A stretch of DNA of 14,897 nt. Source: a bacterium UBA3756. GTDB lineage: Bacteria > Bacteroidota > Bacteroidia > Bacteroidales > Bacteroidaceae. Location: NCBI GenBank assembly GCA_002371695.1, contig DFGG01000042.1:3591-18487 (forward strand). Direction: 5' to 3'. A model generated the notes under the pieces. It was not told the DNA's origin. It did not search any database and saw nothing but the letters and a program-made list of their open reading frames with translations. The translations under genes were made by a program, and so were the position numbers. Below, piece by piece: positions 14,083 through 14,897 of the stretch. How positions within the stretch are numbered: the first letter of the stretch is position 1; each line of letters opens with the position of its first letter.

Positions 14083-14897
14083 ATGGCAGTGGGACCGATG
14101 ATAGTGAATGAGGCCTTGGAATTGGTGCTGACGAGGTTGACGGAAAAAAATCTCAGCGGTGCTTTAGTGGCAATGGACAGCTACCTTTCTGCTCATCCGA
14201 AGCAGAATGACGCTCATCGTGTGGAGGCTGTCAGAGCAGATTTCCAATTGATGACTGACTATTGGCGTCGAGGTTATAAGGATCCTCAGCTGAACGGTCT
14301 TTACGATAACCTGTTACGTCGCATGTACGTCATCTATGCCAATGCTGCCCTTGGCTATGCCGTCGGCCACTCATCTTATCTGTCCTCTGTCTATATGCGT
14401 CTCACGTTGACAGCCCGCGACTGGTCTGTCCAATCTTTGAAGGAGTCGCTCGAAGCGCATGTGTCTGAGGTGGCGATGCTGGAACTGGAACCAGAAAACA
14501 AACGGGGTGAGAAGCGTAAGGAGATATTCCGTCGCCATCATCAGCTGATGAGCGAGTGGTTTGACAACATCTGGCTCTCAACCATCTGGACAGACGGACA
14601 GGCATCGGCCATGGAAGAACTGCTGCTCTCACCAACCATCGATGTCAGAGACCAGCAATTGCTGGTGAGCGGTATAATGATAGCTGCCATCAACTACTTC
14701 GATGTTGCTAAGTTTCGTACTCTCTTGCATGTCTATCGGCAAGCATCCGACGAGACTGTACGTCAGCGCGCCTTGGTAGGATGGGTAATGTCACTCAGAA
14801 ACAGTGTGCCAGTTCTGCTGTATCGTGAGGATCTGAAGGAGATGGAGACGCTGCTCGAAGATGAGAAGGTATGCGAAGAATTGGTGCAGCTGCAGGA
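14083..14897 (+). CDS. Unrecognised cytoplasmic protein, probably helical repeat, 3' end missing
   Basis: The frame is open from the ATG at 14083 to the right edge (271 complete codons), so the gene is truncated by the window. An alternative ATG at 14098 would remove five residues; the first has the AT-rich upstream sequence usual here and only a 6-nt gap after the lipoprotein stop. No signal peptide or transmembrane segment is visible. The sequence is rich in Leu, Ala, Met, Glu and Arg and reads as successive amphipathic helices. Early examples are MIVNEALELVLTRLTEK and SGALVAMDSYLSAHPKQND, suggestive of TPR-like or other alpha-solenoid repeats. Several Trp-containing helices follow (TDYWRRGYKDPQL, SEWFDNIWLSTIW). 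I do not recognise the family. Its tight coupling to the orphan binding lipoprotein suggests a shared process. Confidence 0.75.
   Translation, partial: MAVGPMIVNEALELVLTRLTEKNLSGALVAMDSYLSAHPKQNDAHRVEAVRADFQLMTDYWRRGYKDPQLNGLYDNLLRRMYVIYANAALGYAVGHSSYLSSVYMRLTLTARDWSVQSLKESLEAHVSEVAMLELEPENKRGEKRKEIFRRHHQLMSEWFDNIWLSTIWTDGQASAMEELLLSPTIDVRDQQLLVSGIMIAAINYFDVAKFRTLLHVYRQASDETVRQRALVGWVMSLRNSVPVLLYREDLKEMETLLEDEKVCEELVQLQ

Noticed and set aside
14103..14109. A single AGTGAAT heptad at the start of the last gene
   Set aside because: Only one copy, and it is inside the likely coding sequence; a single 7-mer match is expected by chance.

Overview
The window looks like a chromosomal segment of a Bacteroidales bacterium, most likely Prevotella or a close relative. 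The reasons are the gene families (a two-transmembrane DUF3098 protein, a short TruB, a Bacteroidota-type QueA, a lipoprotein outer-membrane efflux channel), promoters of the Bacteroidota form TAnnTTTG, AT-rich rather than Shine-Dalgarno-like sequence before starts, and short dispersed repeats that I associate with this group. Genus assignment is inference; no rRNA or other marker gene is present.

Layout: (1) 1-4958, plus strand: an RND drug/metabolite efflux pump cut by the left edge, its TolC/OprM-like lipoprotein channel, and an LpxA-type acyltransferase. They are joined by spacers made of a 7-bp tandem repeat, and the run ends at a long hairpin (4960-4999). (2) 5000-5809, minus strand: a lone radical SAM protein carrying an apparent in-frame palindromic repeat insertion. 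(3) 5908-11593, plus strand: a compact run ftsX, DUF3098, uppP, truB, queA, folK, then a secreted GH28 pectinase-like enzyme 12 nt after folK, ending at a second long hairpin shared with radA. (4) 11642-13036, minus strand: radA (DNA repair and recombination). (5) 13165 to the right edge, plus strand: a lipoprotein with a solute-binding-protein fold but no ABC permease beside it, followed by an unrecognised, probably helical cytoplasmic protein that runs off the window.

Most genes are housekeeping: division signalling (FtsX), lipid-carrier recycling (UppP), tRNA modification (TruB, QueA), folate synthesis (FolK) and DNA repair (RadA). I see no CRISPR array, transposase, prophage or recognised defence system. 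The unusual content is in the small-scale structure. Heptad repeats sit between operon genes and close all three reading frames on the coding strand. A family of 9-bp repeats lies in both divergent promoter regions. Three promoters place the -7 box exactly 8 nt before the start codon, which implies almost leaderless mRNAs. A palindrome appears to have been inserted inside a protein-coding gene. Long hairpins occupy both convergent gene junctions.

All intergenic stretches are shorter than about 130 bp, so there is no large gene-free region.
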